From Adlercreutzia caecimuris B7 (GTDB lineage Bacteria > Actinomycetota > Coriobacteriia > Coriobacteriales > Eggerthellaceae): a stretch of DNA of 64,000 bases. The notes under the pieces are model-generated. The model was not told the origin of the DNA and did no database searches. It worked only from the letters and a program-made list of their open reading frames with translations. The stretch is taken from NCBI RefSeq assembly GCF_000403355.2, contig NZ_KE159646.1, positions 2,283,561-2,347,560 of the forward strand, in the 5' to 3' direction. This document shows, piece after piece, positions 7,821 to 16,174 of this stretch (position 1 is its first letter; each line of letters begins with the position of its first letter). The position numbers were made by a program, and so were the translations under genes.

Positions 7821-9482
7821 CTATCGGAATCGGATGGCGCACGTGAAGTAGGCGATGCCGCTCGCGCGCCTGCAAACGTCCCCGGTGTGGGGCTCGTGGA
7901 TGTACTCGTCGCCGCCTGCGTAGATGGCGACGTGGCCCGGACGCCAGAGGATGTCCCCGGGCTTCGCTTCGGAGAGCGGCACGCGCCGCCCTGCGGAGGC
8001 CTGGTCCTCGGAGTTCCTGGGGATGGAGATGCCCGCTTGCGCGTAGCAGTACTGGGTAAGCCCCGAGCAATCGAGACCGACGCCGGGCGTCGTGCCTCCC
8101 CATACGTAGGGAACGCCGAGCTGGCTCACAGCGGCAGCCACGATGGCGTCGCCGTTGGCCGCGCCGGATCGGAAGTCCTCAAGGCTCATGCCGTCGAAGC
8201 GGCGCAGCCCGTAGGCGTCCATGGCCGATTTGAGGGATGCCACGTAATCCGAGGAGGTGGCGTAGCCCGCGTCCTTCAAGCCCTCCGCCATCTTGTCGGA
8301 GCTCTTCTCGGCGATAGCCTGCTGGATGAGGGCGTTTCCCGAATATCGGGAGTTGGCGAGGAGCACGCGGCTCCTGAACACGATGCACTCCCTGTGCCCC
8401 TTGAACACGGTGAAGTCGGCCATGATGCCGACCACTTGGCCCCCATACTCCTCGTTGGTGGCCCACGATCTCTTGCCCGCGACCTCCGGGCAGCCGAGGA
8501 AGGACGAGGCCCACTTGATGCCGAAGAGGTTCTTGTCGCGCTCCGCAAGGAGCGAGAGGTGGTCGCCCGCGCCGCTCTCGCAGATGATCTGGGCGAGCGT
8601 ACATCCGGCGGGGTGCCCGTACTTCTCCTGGCACTCAAGGGCCGCCTCAACCATCTCCACCGTGATGTAGGGAGGCAGGCCGTCGAGCGACGCCTTGGCC
8701 GCCTCGCTCTTCCAGAAGCCGAAGATGGCGCTCATGAGCTGCGAGACGACCAGGACCGCGAGCACGAAGCACAGGACGCCCGAGAGCGCCCCTGCCACGG
8801 GACCTGCTGCGGAGGCGGCCGCTCCTGCGAGGGTCTTGGCCGCGCCTTTCCTGGTAGCCTCCCCAGCGGCCTTTGCAGCCGTTGCGGACTCGGAGGCGCG
8901 AGCCGTCCTGGCTCGCAGCCATGTCCGGCGGGACTGCGCGCGCCGCATCTCCGCCGTCCTCTTCGCGGATGCCTCGGCTTCCGTGCCCTTGCCGATGCGC
9001 CTTATCGCCTTGGCCTCCGTCGCTGCCTCTTTCGCAGGCGTGGCCTTCTCGGGGTTGGCGACGGATGCCTTCTCGCGCCTGGCGGCGTGGATAGCGGCCC
9101 TCGACGCCCGGTAAGCGTCTCCCGTCCCCTCAAGCTCGTCGGAATCGTCCGCCTCGTCGGCAGCTGCATCGGCAGCGAGCGCGGCGAGGTGCCTGCGCGC
9201 TTGGAGGGCCGACTTCGCCTCTTGTGAAGCGGGTTCGTCGGCAGCCTTGGCATCTGCTTTCCCTTCGCCTTTGGAACGGCTCTGCTTCACGGAGGGCTTC
9301 GAGCCTTTGGGCTTGCGCCCCTCGGCCCTGCGGTCGCCCGACTTTCGGACGAGCCCGGAGGAGACGGCATCTGTGCGCGTCGCGCGGGCGACCTCGGCCG
9401 CATCGACCGCGCCCTCCGTGGCGGACACGGCGGCTTCCGTGGCCGTGGCGGACGCCTGCGCACCCTTGGCTAGTTGCGTCAC
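7821..9482 (-). CDS. VirB1-like bifunctional cell-wall hydrolase (glucosaminidase + NlpC/P60)
   Basis: Peptidoglycan hydrolase that would open the wall for the mating channel; about 553 residues. Residues 1-227 are cytoplasmic, Ala/Lys/Glu-rich and probably coiled; one membrane helix spans about 228-256. Next is a FlgJ/LytG-type glucosaminidase domain (about 270-425) with the likely catalytic Glu302 in QIICESGAG and the LFGIKW motif. The C-terminal NlpC/P60 domain (about 438-553) has Cys472 in GLDCSGL and a His in GHVAIY. The gene overlaps the stop of virB4 by 4 bp (ATGA), so translation is probably coupled. The long cytoplasmic N-terminus before the membrane helix is unusual. Confidence 0.88.
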   Translation of the reverse strand: MTQLAKGAQASATATEAAVSATEGAVDAAEVARATRTDAVSSGLVRKSGDRRAEGRKPKGSKPSVKQSRSKGEGKADAKAADEPASQEAKSALQARRHLAALAADAAADEADDSDELEGTGDAYRASRAAIHAARREKASVANPEKATPAKEAATEAKAIRRIGKGTEAEASAKRTAEMRRAQSRRTWLRARTARASESATAAKAAGEATRKGAAKTLAGAAASAAGPVAGALSGVLCFVLAVLVVSQLMSAIFGFWKSEAAKASLDGLPPYITVEMVEAALECQEKYGHPAGCTLAQIICESGAGDHLSLLAERDKNLFGIKWASSFLGCPEVAGKRSWATNEEYGGQVVGIMADFTVFKGHRECIVFRSRVLLANSRYSGNALIQQAIAEKSSDKMAEGLKDAGYATSSDYVASLKSAMDAYGLRRFDGMSLEDFRSGAANGDAIVAAAVSQLGVPYVWGGTTPGVGLDCSGLTQYCYAQAGISIPRNSEDQASAGRRVPLSEAKPGDILWRPGHVAIYAGGDEYIHEPHTGDVCRRASGIAYFTCAIRFR

Positions 9483-11986
9483 TGGTCAGCGCCCTTTCGG
9501 CGACGGGCCCTCTTGGCGAAGTCGCTCTCGCGCTTCTTGGCGGCTATCTCCTCGGGCTTGGTGTTGAACAGCTCGTAGAGCTTGCCCTTCGGGAAGTCGT
9601 CCTTCAAGGGGACGCGAGCGCCGCCCGCGATGAGCAGCCCTTCTCCCGCGCGCACGGACTCGTCGATGTAGGAGGCCTCCTGGGCGCTCATGTCGAGGAG
9701 CTCTGCCCAGGCGCGACGGTCGAGCGGCGACTGCTTGTGCAGGAGCACGAAGTCGGAGTTCAGCACCATGTTCCGGGCTTCCTCGTGGTCGAGCATGTAG
9801 ACGCTGTTCTGCGTGATGCCCGTGGCGATGAGGTTGAACTTGCGGCCCTCCGCCCAGTACTTCGAGAAGTAGCTGATGATGGCGGGGTGCCCGAACAGCG
9901 ACTGCACCTCGTCGATGTAGAGCCAGGTCGTGATGCCGCGCTCGTAGTTGTAGTACATGCGGTTTCGGACGCTCTCAAGGACGGCGATGATGCCGAAGGC
10001 GCGCATGTTCTCGGAGAGGTCCTTGAAGTCGATGTTGGTGATGCGCCTCTCGAAGCCCACGTTGGAGGGATGGTTGAAGAACGACAGCGCGCCTTCGACG
10101 TAGCGCTCGTAGCGAAGCGCGATGTCCCGGGCCTCCGGCTCGGGCTGCTCCTTCAAGATGCGGTGGAAGTCGCCCAGCAGCGGATCGCGCCCCGTCTCGG
10201 CCGCCTCGCGGTAGGCCGCCTCCACGCACCGGCTGATGATGGACTTGTCGGCCTCGGGAAGGCCCTCGGCCCCTTCCGCCATGGTCGCGGAGGACAGCGC
10301 CAGGAAGGCGTCGATCTTGAAGGCCATCTGCGCCGAGGGCGACTGGTGCGCCACGTCGGCCAGGTCGAACGGGTTGAGGTGGGTGTCCGAATCGGGCGCG
10401 AACCTGATGGACTCGCCCCCGTTGGCGACGACCACCGGCGAGTACTCGCCAGCGGGGTCGAGAATGATGATCTCGTCATCGGGGTAAGCGAGGATGGTGT
10501 TCTCTATCTCGCGCTTGACGGAGAACGACTTGCCGGAACCGGGCTTGCCCGCGACGAAGCCCATGGGGCTCGCCAGGCGCTTGCGGTTGCAGAGCACGAG
10601 GTTGGAGGACTGCTTGTTCTGGCCGTAGTAGCCGCCGCCCGTCTGCGCGAGCTCCTGGGTCGCGAAGGGCATCTGTATGGCGACCTGCGCGGTCGTCATC
10701 ATGCGGGACACCTCCACGTGGTTGTGCCCGAGCGGCAGCACCGAGTTCAGGCCCTCGCGCTGCCGGAAGTCGAGCGCGTCGGCCTCGATGGAGTTTCGGC
10801 GCGCGGTCGATACGATCTGCATCACCTGGTCGTCCAGCTGCTCGCGCGTAGGCGCGTAGGTGTAGACGAGGCCCGTGTAGACGTAGAGGCGCTGGTTGCG
10901 GTTCTGCAGGTGGTCGAGGAGGTCTTCCGCCTCCTCCTTGGAGTATTTGAGCTCGGAGGGGAGGATCTGGAAGTCGTAGCCCTTCTTCACCGCGCTCATC
11001 TGCTCGTCGATTATCTCCTTGTCCATCCACGCGATGCGCTTCTTCACGAAGGCGACGGCCTTTGACTTATCCATGGCCTGCACGTGGATGGAGATGGCGA
11101 GCGGGATGGGAAGGTCGATGATGTCGGCCAGGCAGCGGTCGGACAGCTCGCTTCCGAAGCGGTTGATCGAGAGCACCTGCCCCCACGTGTCCTCGGTCTT
11201 GAAGCAGGTGCCCGAGCCCTCCGGCTTGAAGTCGAGGGACGTCGGGCAGATGAGGTCCTTGCTCGTGAGGCCGCCAGCTGCACCCACCGCCTCCCAAGAG
11301 AACAGGTTGGGCTTGCCGGGACGGAGGAGGCCGTGGATGGCGTCGAGCCGTTCCTCGCCGGAAAGCGGTCTGCTCGCGCTGCGCATCTTGGCGAGCGTCT
11401 GCTCCGCGTCGGTTCTCATGCGGGCGAGCTTGGGGATGGCCTCCTCGATGCTCGCGGCACCGACGGAGAACGTGAGGTAGCGCTCGCGCACGAGGTTCGA
11501 CACGCCCTCGCGCATCTTGTCGTTGAGGATGCGGTTGTACTCCTCCGCATAGGCCGCTGTCGCGGGGTCGCTCGCGTCGAAGAAGCGCTTGCGGCCGATG
11601 AGGTCGGCGGGGATGGGGCGGTTCACGACGGCGAGCTGCACGCAGCTTTCCGCGCCGAAGTAGTCGAACAGCTGGCACCACCCGCTGAATATGGCCTGCT
11701 GCGTCTCCTCGCGCGCAGACTGGTAGCTGATGTCGTCGAAGGCGAGGGTCTGGCTGAAAAGCCCTTCCTCTACCTGCGCGATGCCGTTCTCGTACATGAG
11801 GTCGAAGCCCACGGCCCCGTAGACGTCTCGGGCCGCACGGCGGCGCTTGCGCTTCTCCGCCATCTGGTCGGTGAGCTCGCGCTCCTGCTCCGCCATGCGG
11901 CGTCCCAAGGACTTTGATCGCTTGGGACCGGATCCGGGCCTCACGAGGGCCTTCTGCTCGTTCTGGTTGCTAGAGTTCCTTGACAC
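9479..11986 (-). CDS. virB4: VirB4-family conjugation ATPase
   Basis: Cytoplasmic motor ATPase of the type IV secretion channel, 835 residues, the usual size for VirB4/TraE of Gram-positive ICEs. The N-terminal half is the VirB4-type membrane-associating domain. The Walker A motif GKPGSGKS lies near residue 480 and the Walker B segment TWLYIDEVQSLF near residue 685, followed by conserved GITQN and a late basic tail. It overlaps the PrgI gene by 17 bp upstream and the hydrolase gene by 4 bp downstream, forming a tight operon. The ATG at 11986 follows GGAGCGCC-like sequence and lies inside the PrgI coding end. Confidence 0.93.
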   Translation of the reverse strand: MSRNSSNQNEQKALVRPGSGPKRSKSLGRRMAEQERELTDQMAEKRKRRRAARDVYGAVGFDLMYENGIAQVEEGLFSQTLAFDDISYQSAREETQQAIFSGWCQLFDYFGAESCVQLAVVNRPIPADLIGRKRFFDASDPATAAYAEEYNRILNDKMREGVSNLVRERYLTFSVGAASIEEAIPKLARMRTDAEQTLAKMRSASRPLSGEERLDAIHGLLRPGKPNLFSWEAVGAAGGLTSKDLICPTSLDFKPEGSGTCFKTEDTWGQVLSINRFGSELSDRCLADIIDLPIPLAISIHVQAMDKSKAVAFVKKRIAWMDKEIIDEQMSAVKKGYDFQILPSELKYSKEEAEDLLDHLQNRNQRLYVYTGLVYTYAPTREQLDDQVMQIVSTARRNSIEADALDFRQREGLNSVLPLGHNHVEVSRMMTTAQVAIQMPFATQELAQTGGGYYGQNKQSSNLVLCNRKRLASPMGFVAGKPGSGKSFSVKREIENTILAYPDDEIIILDPAGEYSPVVVANGGESIRFAPDSDTHLNPFDLADVAHQSPSAQMAFKIDAFLALSSATMAEGAEGLPEADKSIISRCVEAAYREAAETGRDPLLGDFHRILKEQPEPEARDIALRYERYVEGALSFFNHPSNVGFERRITNIDFKDLSENMRAFGIIAVLESVRNRMYYNYERGITTWLYIDEVQSLFGHPAIISYFSKYWAEGRKFNLIATGITQNSVYMLDHEEARNMVLNSDFVLLHKQSPLDRRAWAELLDMSAQEASYIDESVRAGEGLLIAGGARVPLKDDFPKGKLYELFNTKPEEIAAKKRESDFAKRARRRKGADQ

Positions 11987-12377
11987 GGCGCTCCGCCCCC
12001 TTTCGCTTGGAGGCGCGGCGCGCGCGACGGTCGATCTTCGCGCAGCCGATGGGACCGGCGATGGATGCCGGGCGCGAGCCCGTGGCGTAGACGAGCTTCC
12101 CGTCGCCGAGGACGTGCTCTGCGAAGAGCGGCACGAACTTCTCGGGAACGAGGCCCTTCGGCCGCCAGAAGCCGAGCAGCCAGAACGGCATGGAGGCCGC
12201 CATGACGGGAAGCGTCACGGCGTCCACGGGAACGCCGAGGCCGACGTTCGCCACTGCGGCGACGGCCACGGCCGCGCCTAGCCCTCCTGCGGTGCAGGCG
12301 AGCGTGCGGGCGGAGAGCTTGCCCACCACCTTCTCGGTGTACTCGCCGATGTCCTTGTGCACGGATACGCTCAACAT
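11970..12377 (-). CDS. PrgI-family transfer protein
   Basis: Small inner-membrane protein (135 residues) of the PrgI family that nearly always precedes virB4 in Gram-positive conjugative elements. The N-terminal VHKDIGEYTEKVVGKLSARTL segment, two adjacent membrane helices (about residues 24-45 and 50-70) separated by a Gly/Pro turn, and a cytoplasmic tail starting KFVPLFAEHVLGDG fit the family. The C-terminus is highly basic (RRARRASKRKGAERR). Its role is in anchoring the VirB4 ATPase to the membrane channel, by analogy with the family. Confidence 0.85.
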   Translation of the reverse strand: MLSVSVHKDIGEYTEKVVGKLSARTLACTAGGLGAAVAVAAVANVGLGVPVDAVTLPVMAASMPFWLLGFWRPKGLVPEKFVPLFAEHVLGDGKLVYATGSRPASIAGPIGCAKIDRRARRASKRKGAERRVKEL

Positions 12378-12386
12378 GGCCGCCCC

Positions 12387-12602
12387 CTATGCCGGGAGCC
12401 AGCTCGTGTCGAGCATTCCGAAGTACACGGCGGCCGCGATGATGATGCCGCCGCCCGCGATGGTCGAGATGGCGCTCGCGATCTGCGCGCCGCCCTGCTG
12501 CTCGCGGATGGCGAGGCCCAGCGACACCGCGCCCCAGACGACGAGGAAGCCGCCCAGGAACGTCACGCATCCCGAGACGAGGTTGATGATGTTTGCCAAC
12601 AT
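12387..12602 (-). CDS. Maff2/VirB2-like small membrane protein
   Basis: Predicted 71-residue protein with two hydrophobic helices (about residues 5-30 and 41-62) and a polar loop containing REQQGGAQIASAISTIAGGG. That loop pattern (polar, G-A/S, then GGGI before the second helix) is typical of Maff2-family proteins, the VirB2-like subunits found directly upstream of prgI in Tn1549/CTn-like elements. A strong AAAGGAG site lies upstream with a spacing of 11-12 bp. Likely the pilin-like or channel-lining subunit. Confidence 0.75.
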   Translation of the reverse strand: MLANIINLVSGCVTFLGGFLVVWGAVSLGLAIREQQGGAQIASAISTIAGGGIIIAAAVYFGMLDTSWLPA

Positions 12603-12792
12603 GGGGTCTTTTTCTCCTTTGCATCTTGCCGCGCGGCCGGGCGCGAGGCCCGGGTGTGGCCGCGCTATCGTTTAGAATCTTTGCCGGGGACGGGTCGCAC
12701 CCCGTCTCCTTTGCATCGCGGCGGCCATCGCGCTTCGGGTTGGGAAGCCCGGAGGGCGAACCTCGGCACCGTAGGGTGCGGCCGCCGCACCA
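12603..12792 (-). other. virD4-virB2 intergenic stretch with repeated leader motif
   Basis: No gene supported here. On the minus strand the 11-base motif ATGCAAAGGAG appears twice, near 12705-12717 and 12611-12625, and again before the gene starting at 5919. In each case the ATG is directly in front of a strong ribosome site, so it could start a tiny upstream reading frame (MQRR...). Nothing else recognisable. Confidence 0.4.
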
Positions 12793-14643
12793 TCACCTCT
12801 CCTGCATCCTCCTTTCTGCGTACTCTGCGAAGTCGAAGGAACGGTCGAACGCCGCGCCCTCGTGCCCCGGGTAGACCGAGTGCCACCTGGGGTGGGCGGT
12901 GATGTCGTACTTCTTGTCCTTGAGGGGGTCTGTGCCCGCTATGAGCACGATGGCCTCGTCGCGCGGCAGCTTCGCCACCTCGGCGGGCTGCATGAGGTCG
13001 CGCTCGATGGTGTTCCAGTTGCGCGTCGATGAGGCGGACTGCCCACGGCTCTCGTTCCAGGTGATCGTGGCGACGGTCTCCTTGCCGATCGACTCGGCTA
13101 TCTCCTTCACCGTGTCGGTGGACTTGCCGCCCAGAAACAGCGTTGTGTCGCAGCAGTCGATGATCGTGGCCGCGTCGTCCTTGTAGGCGCTCTTGAGCTG
13201 GGAGAGGGATTGGAGCCCGAAGGCCATCGAGATGTTTCGGCTTCGCACCACGGCCACCATCTTCTCCACGTCGGGAAGGCGGCCGATGTTGGCGAACTCG
13301 TCCATGAGCATCACCACGGGCGTGGGCAGCGCCCCGCCGTAGCGCTTGATGGCGCGCTTGCAGAGGATGTTCATGGTCTGCCACATCATGATGGCGAAGA
13401 GGAACGAGTAGAGCGATGAGGTGTCCGACATGACGGCGAAGATGGCGCGGCGCTCGCCCTCGTCGCCGAGGCGGTCCAGCTCCATCTCGTCGTAGCTCAC
13501 AAGCTCGCGCACCTGCGGTATGGCGAAGGGCTCCATGCGCGTGTTGCAGGACACCAGGATTGATTTCAGGGTCTTGCCCGCAGCGTCCTTGAACATCTTG
13601 TAGTGCAGAAGGCAGAAGTCGGCGTCCACGGGGGTCGGCTCGGACACGCGCACCCACCTGTGCGCCCCCGCATCGGGTCGGTACGACACGCGGCGCGTGG
13701 GGTCGAAGGGCTCCTCTTGCGCGTCGCCCGCCTTTACGTAGCGCATGCCCGTCTCCGCTTCCTCGAAGAGGAGGTCGAGCGGGCTTCTGTAGTCCTCGTC
13801 GGACTCCTTGGCCTTCGCGAGAGAGAGCAGCGTCACGAGCCCCGACAGGGACCGGTCCTCGGGCGGGCAGTGGTAGACGAGGTATCCGATGAGCGCCACG
13901 TAGAGCAGCCGCTCGGCGTTCTCCCAGAAGGGGTCGCCCGCGTGCTCCTTGTCGCCCGTGGTGTTGTCGATGAGGCAGGTGACGAACTCAAGGATGTCCG
14001 CCTCGTCCTGGATGTACGCGATGGGGTTGTAGTGGAGGGACTTCGAGAAGTCCACGGTGTTGAAGGAGAGCACCTTGTAGCCCTCCGCGTCGAGCATGTG
14101 GCCCAGGCGCGGAAGCGACTCTCCCTTGGGGTCGGTGATGAGGTAGTTCGCTGACATCTGCATGACGTTGGGCTCGAAGAACCCGCGCGTCTTGCCGGAG
14201 CCGGAACCTCCCACGACGAGCACGTTTCGGTTGCGCTCGTACCTGCGGTCGTGATCGGGTCGGCTCATGGCCATCCCGAAGTGCTCCGTGAGGATGATGT
14301 TGTCGAAGGCATCCTCGGTGTTCATGAATCTACGGCCGCCCCGCACGGTGCCCCAGCGGGCGGATCCGTGCTCTTCGCCTTGGCGCTGGGCGGTCCCGTG
14401 GGTGAGGGACCACGCCCAAGCGCACCAGACAGAACAGGCGGCCACAAGCCCCGTCGCGAGCGCGGCAGCCTCGAGCGAGAGGGGGCCGTGGCCTATGAGA
14501 TAGAAGGGAAGATGGGAAAACGCTGCAGTGAGGTTGGAGATGGGGTTGCCGGGAAGCGACAGCAGGCAGGCGGTGTATGCGTTCGCAGCGAGAAAGGATA
14601 TGACCGAGAGGGCCGCCGCCCAGATGATGCCTACCGCTGTCAC
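12793..14643 (-). CDS. virD4: VirD4/TraG-type coupling protein
   Basis: ATPase that links the relaxosome to the mating channel, about 616 residues. Residues 1-80 contain three hydrophobic segments for membrane anchoring. The Walker A motif GGSGSGKT lies near residue 150, followed by ITDPKGE, a signature of TraG/VirD4. Walker B (VVMLMDEFANIGRLP) is near residue 443, and the downstream FGLQSLSQLK and DTTLFLGGK blocks are typical. Start is GTG, overlapping the TGA of the preceding PcfB-like gene by 4 bp (GTGA). Together with PcfB-like, PrgI and VirB4 it shows this is a conjugative, not merely mobilisable, element. Confidence 0.93.
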   Translation of the reverse strand: MTAVGIIWAAALSVISFLAANAYTACLLSLPGNPISNLTAAFSHLPFYLIGHGPLSLEAAALATGLVAACSVWCAWAWSLTHGTAQRQGEEHGSARWGTVRGGRRFMNTEDAFDNIILTEHFGMAMSRPDHDRRYERNRNVLVVGGSGSGKTRGFFEPNVMQMSANYLITDPKGESLPRLGHMLDAEGYKVLSFNTVDFSKSLHYNPIAYIQDEADILEFVTCLIDNTTGDKEHAGDPFWENAERLLYVALIGYLVYHCPPEDRSLSGLVTLLSLAKAKESDEDYRSPLDLLFEEAETGMRYVKAGDAQEEPFDPTRRVSYRPDAGAHRWVRVSEPTPVDADFCLLHYKMFKDAAGKTLKSILVSCNTRMEPFAIPQVRELVSYDEMELDRLGDEGERRAIFAVMSDTSSLYSFLFAIMMWQTMNILCKRAIKRYGGALPTPVVMLMDEFANIGRLPDVEKMVAVVRSRNISMAFGLQSLSQLKSAYKDDAATIIDCCDTTLFLGGKSTDTVKEIAESIGKETVATITWNESRGQSASSTRNWNTIERDLMQPAEVAKLPRDEAIVLIAGTDPLKDKKYDITAHPRWHSVYPGHEGAAFDRSFDFAEYAERRMQER

Positions 14644-15221
14644 TTCGCCCGCATCTCCTGGAAGCGGGGTTCTTTCGAGAGAGCCTTGGTGGTGGACCTC
14701 TCGGCCTCAAGGGCCGCCGATGCCTCTCGCGCGTCCTCGGCTCGCTCGTCGAGCGTGCGGTCGTCGCGGTCGCGGGAAGGCTCCTTCTCGTGCTGCTCTC
14801 TGATCTTCTCGGCAGCCTTGGCGCAGGCGTCGTCTGTCTCGCGCGCGAGCTCGGCGAACGACTGCCATACTTCCTTCGCGTCCGCGATGCGGAACAGGAG
14901 GTATTCCTTGCCGGTCTCCGGGTCAGGGAACCAGGCCGAGCTGACGCCGTGCGCAGCGAGCCTGTCCTCGATGATCCCCTTGATTCCGTCGTAGTCTCCT
15001 ATTCCCTGGAACTCCTGCATGTCGAGCTTCGCCCACTCGGGCTGCTCGTGCTCGTCAGAGCCGACACCGGCGATCTCCTGCGCAGAGCGGGTGGCGTTCT
15101 GGAACGCCTTCTGCATCTGGGCCGCGCGGGTGTACATCGCACGTTCCCCCATGCGCTCCGCGAAGCGCATGAAGTCGTCTATCATCTTGCTTCCGGCTTC
15201 GTCGCCGTAATCGCTCGCCAT
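14640..15221 (-). CDS. PcfB/DUF3801-like transfer protein
   Basis: Cytoplasmic 193-residue protein directly upstream of and translationally coupled to the coupling protein gene. Residues about 70-125 (IKGIIEDRLAAHGV followed by PDPETGKEYLLFRIADAKEV) look like the conserved core of PcfB-type proteins, which bind single-stranded DNA and work with the VirD4-like PcfC. The rest is charged helix, with a long Arg/Asp/Glu-rich tail. Start ATG at 15221 follows AAGGAGC. Family call rests on the short core and on position. Confidence 0.65.
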   Translation of the reverse strand: MASDYGDEAGSKMIDDFMRFAERMGERAMYTRAAQMQKAFQNATRSAQEIAGVGSDEHEQPEWAKLDMQEFQGIGDYDGIKGIIEDRLAAHGVSSAWFPDPETGKEYLLFRIADAKEVWQSFAELARETDDACAKAAEKIREQHEKEPSRDRDDRTLDERAEDAREASAALEAERSTTKALSKEPRFQEMRAK

Positions 15222-15345
15222 GTATAAGGCTCCTTCCCAAAGGCGGGAAGAGGCCTCCCCGCGCAGCTATCGAATCAAGTGGTTGCTTCCGATTGGCTGT
15301 GGGAATGGCGATGGCGCGATGTAGGGGTTGAGGGCAGCGCGCAGC

Positions 15346-15371
15346 AAGGCCGTACCCGTAGGTACGGCCTT
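15346..15371. terminator. perfect hairpin between transfer block and regulator
   Basis: An 11-bp perfect stem (AAGGCCGTACC with GGTACGGCCTT) around a 4-nt loop, positioned after the stop of the minus-strand XRE regulator and before the PcfB-like gene. There is no T-run on the minus strand; the plus-strand flank is GAAAATG. It could be a weak terminator or an RNA processing site. Confidence 0.45.
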
Positions 15372-15397
15372 GAAAATGCTCTTCTCGCTGTATGTGC

Positions 15398-15715
15398 TTA
15401 GTGAGCGCAGCGCTCTACTCCTCTCGTTCGTTGGGAAACGAGGCCGCAGAGGCCCGTCCCGTAGTTCTCGATGACCCTCTGGCGGCGATATGCGAGTTCT
15501 TCCTTCATGTCGTTGGTGAGGAAGAGGCCCATGTCCAGCCCCATGACGGCGCAGAGCCTGATGAACTCGTCCGCCCTCATCTGGCGCTGGCCGTCGAGGA
15601 TGTACCACAGGCGCTTGCGGTCGATGGATGCGCGGCGCGCGAGCTCCGCGACACTGATGCCGCGCGCGTCCCGCGCCTCCTCCATCCTTATGACGACCAG
15701 CTTTGCGTGATCCAT
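15398..15715 (-). CDS. XRE-family helix-turn-helix regulator (paralogue 2)
   Basis: Predicted 105-residue DNA-binding protein. The helix-turn-helix ISVAELARRASIDRKRLWYILDGQRQM is followed by RADEFIRLCAVMGLDMG, the same pattern as in the regulators at 1.2 and 15.9 kb. The C-terminal part (VERCAH end) is unrelated to them. A start at Met11 (15685) is also possible because both ATGs have only a weak, very close purine stretch. The upstream region carries a 16-bp perfect inverted repeat and a CCCAAATTGGG palindrome, likely operators for this family. Probably controls excision or transfer. Confidence 0.75.
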   Translation of the reverse strand: MDHAKLVVIRMEEARDARGISVAELARRASIDRKRLWYILDGQRQMRADEFIRLCAVMGLDMGLFLTNDMKEELAYRRQRVIENYGTGLCGLVSQRTRGVERCAH

Positions 15716-15740
15716 CCTCTTATTCGCCTGCCATCGGTTC

Positions 15741-15777
15741 GTCTTGCTTCATGTTCGGATTGAACATGAAGCAAGAC
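15741..15777. repeat. 16-bp perfect inverted repeat
   Basis: The arms GTCTTGCTTCATGTTC and GAACATGAAGCAAGAC are perfectly complementary around GGATT. It lies 26 bp upstream of the XRE gene that starts at 15715. No T-run follows on either strand, so an operator or a structured leader is more likely than a terminator. Confidence 0.6.
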
Positions 15778-15810
15778 TAGGAAAAGAAAATACCCTTGCG
15801 CTCATATCTG

Positions 15811-15866
15811 CCCAAATGAGGAAGATCTATTCCCAAATTGGGAATGAGCGCAGCTATGCATTGGGC
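15811..15866. promoter_or_regulatory. putative operator/promoter cluster with CCCAAAT half-sites
   Basis: A 17-bp palindrome ATTCCCAAATTGGGAAT is centred at 15837. Further CCCAAAT and ATTGGGC half-sites lie at 15811 and about 15860. On the minus strand TTGGGC at 15811-15816 and TATTTT about 17 bases further fit a weak promoter for the regulator at 15715. The layout suggests binding by the XRE paralogues; this is inferred. Confidence 0.4.
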
Positions 15867-15884
15867 CAAAAATCGCATTTTGCT

Positions 15885-16160
15885 CTAGCGCCCTCCTCCG
15901 AAGTCTTCAAAGAAGCGATGCCTCGCAGTCTCGAAATCGGCACGAAGCTCCGACGGAAGAAGATGGCGCATATCCAAACTCATCACCGCACATAGACGCA
16001 CTAGCTCATCAGCATGTAAAGTTCGGTGATTGTTCAAGATTCTCCACAGGCGCTTTTTGTCGATACCCGACCTGCGCGCCAGCTCGGCAACGCTGATGCC
16101 ACGCTCTTCTCGAACGGCCTCGATTAGCTTGACTATGTAATCTGAGAGTTCCATCTGCAA
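15885..16160 (-). CDS. XRE-family helix-turn-helix regulator (paralogue 3)
   Basis: Predicted 91-residue regulator. The helix-turn-helix reads ISVAELARRSGIDKKRLWRI, followed by LHADELVRLCAVMSLDMRH. It is the closest relative of the gene at 15398-15715 and a more distant one of that at 1230-1463. The start is ambiguous between Met1 and Met3; neither has a strong ribosome site. It ends 15 bp before the DUF1062-like gene reading in the same direction begins upstream, so the two may be co-transcribed. Confidence 0.75.
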   Translation of the reverse strand: MQMELSDYIVKLIEAVREERGISVAELARRSGIDKKRLWRILNNHRTLHADELVRLCAVMSLDMRHLLPSELRADFETARHRFFEDFGGGR

Positions 16161-16174
16161 GCCGAGTCGTTGCT

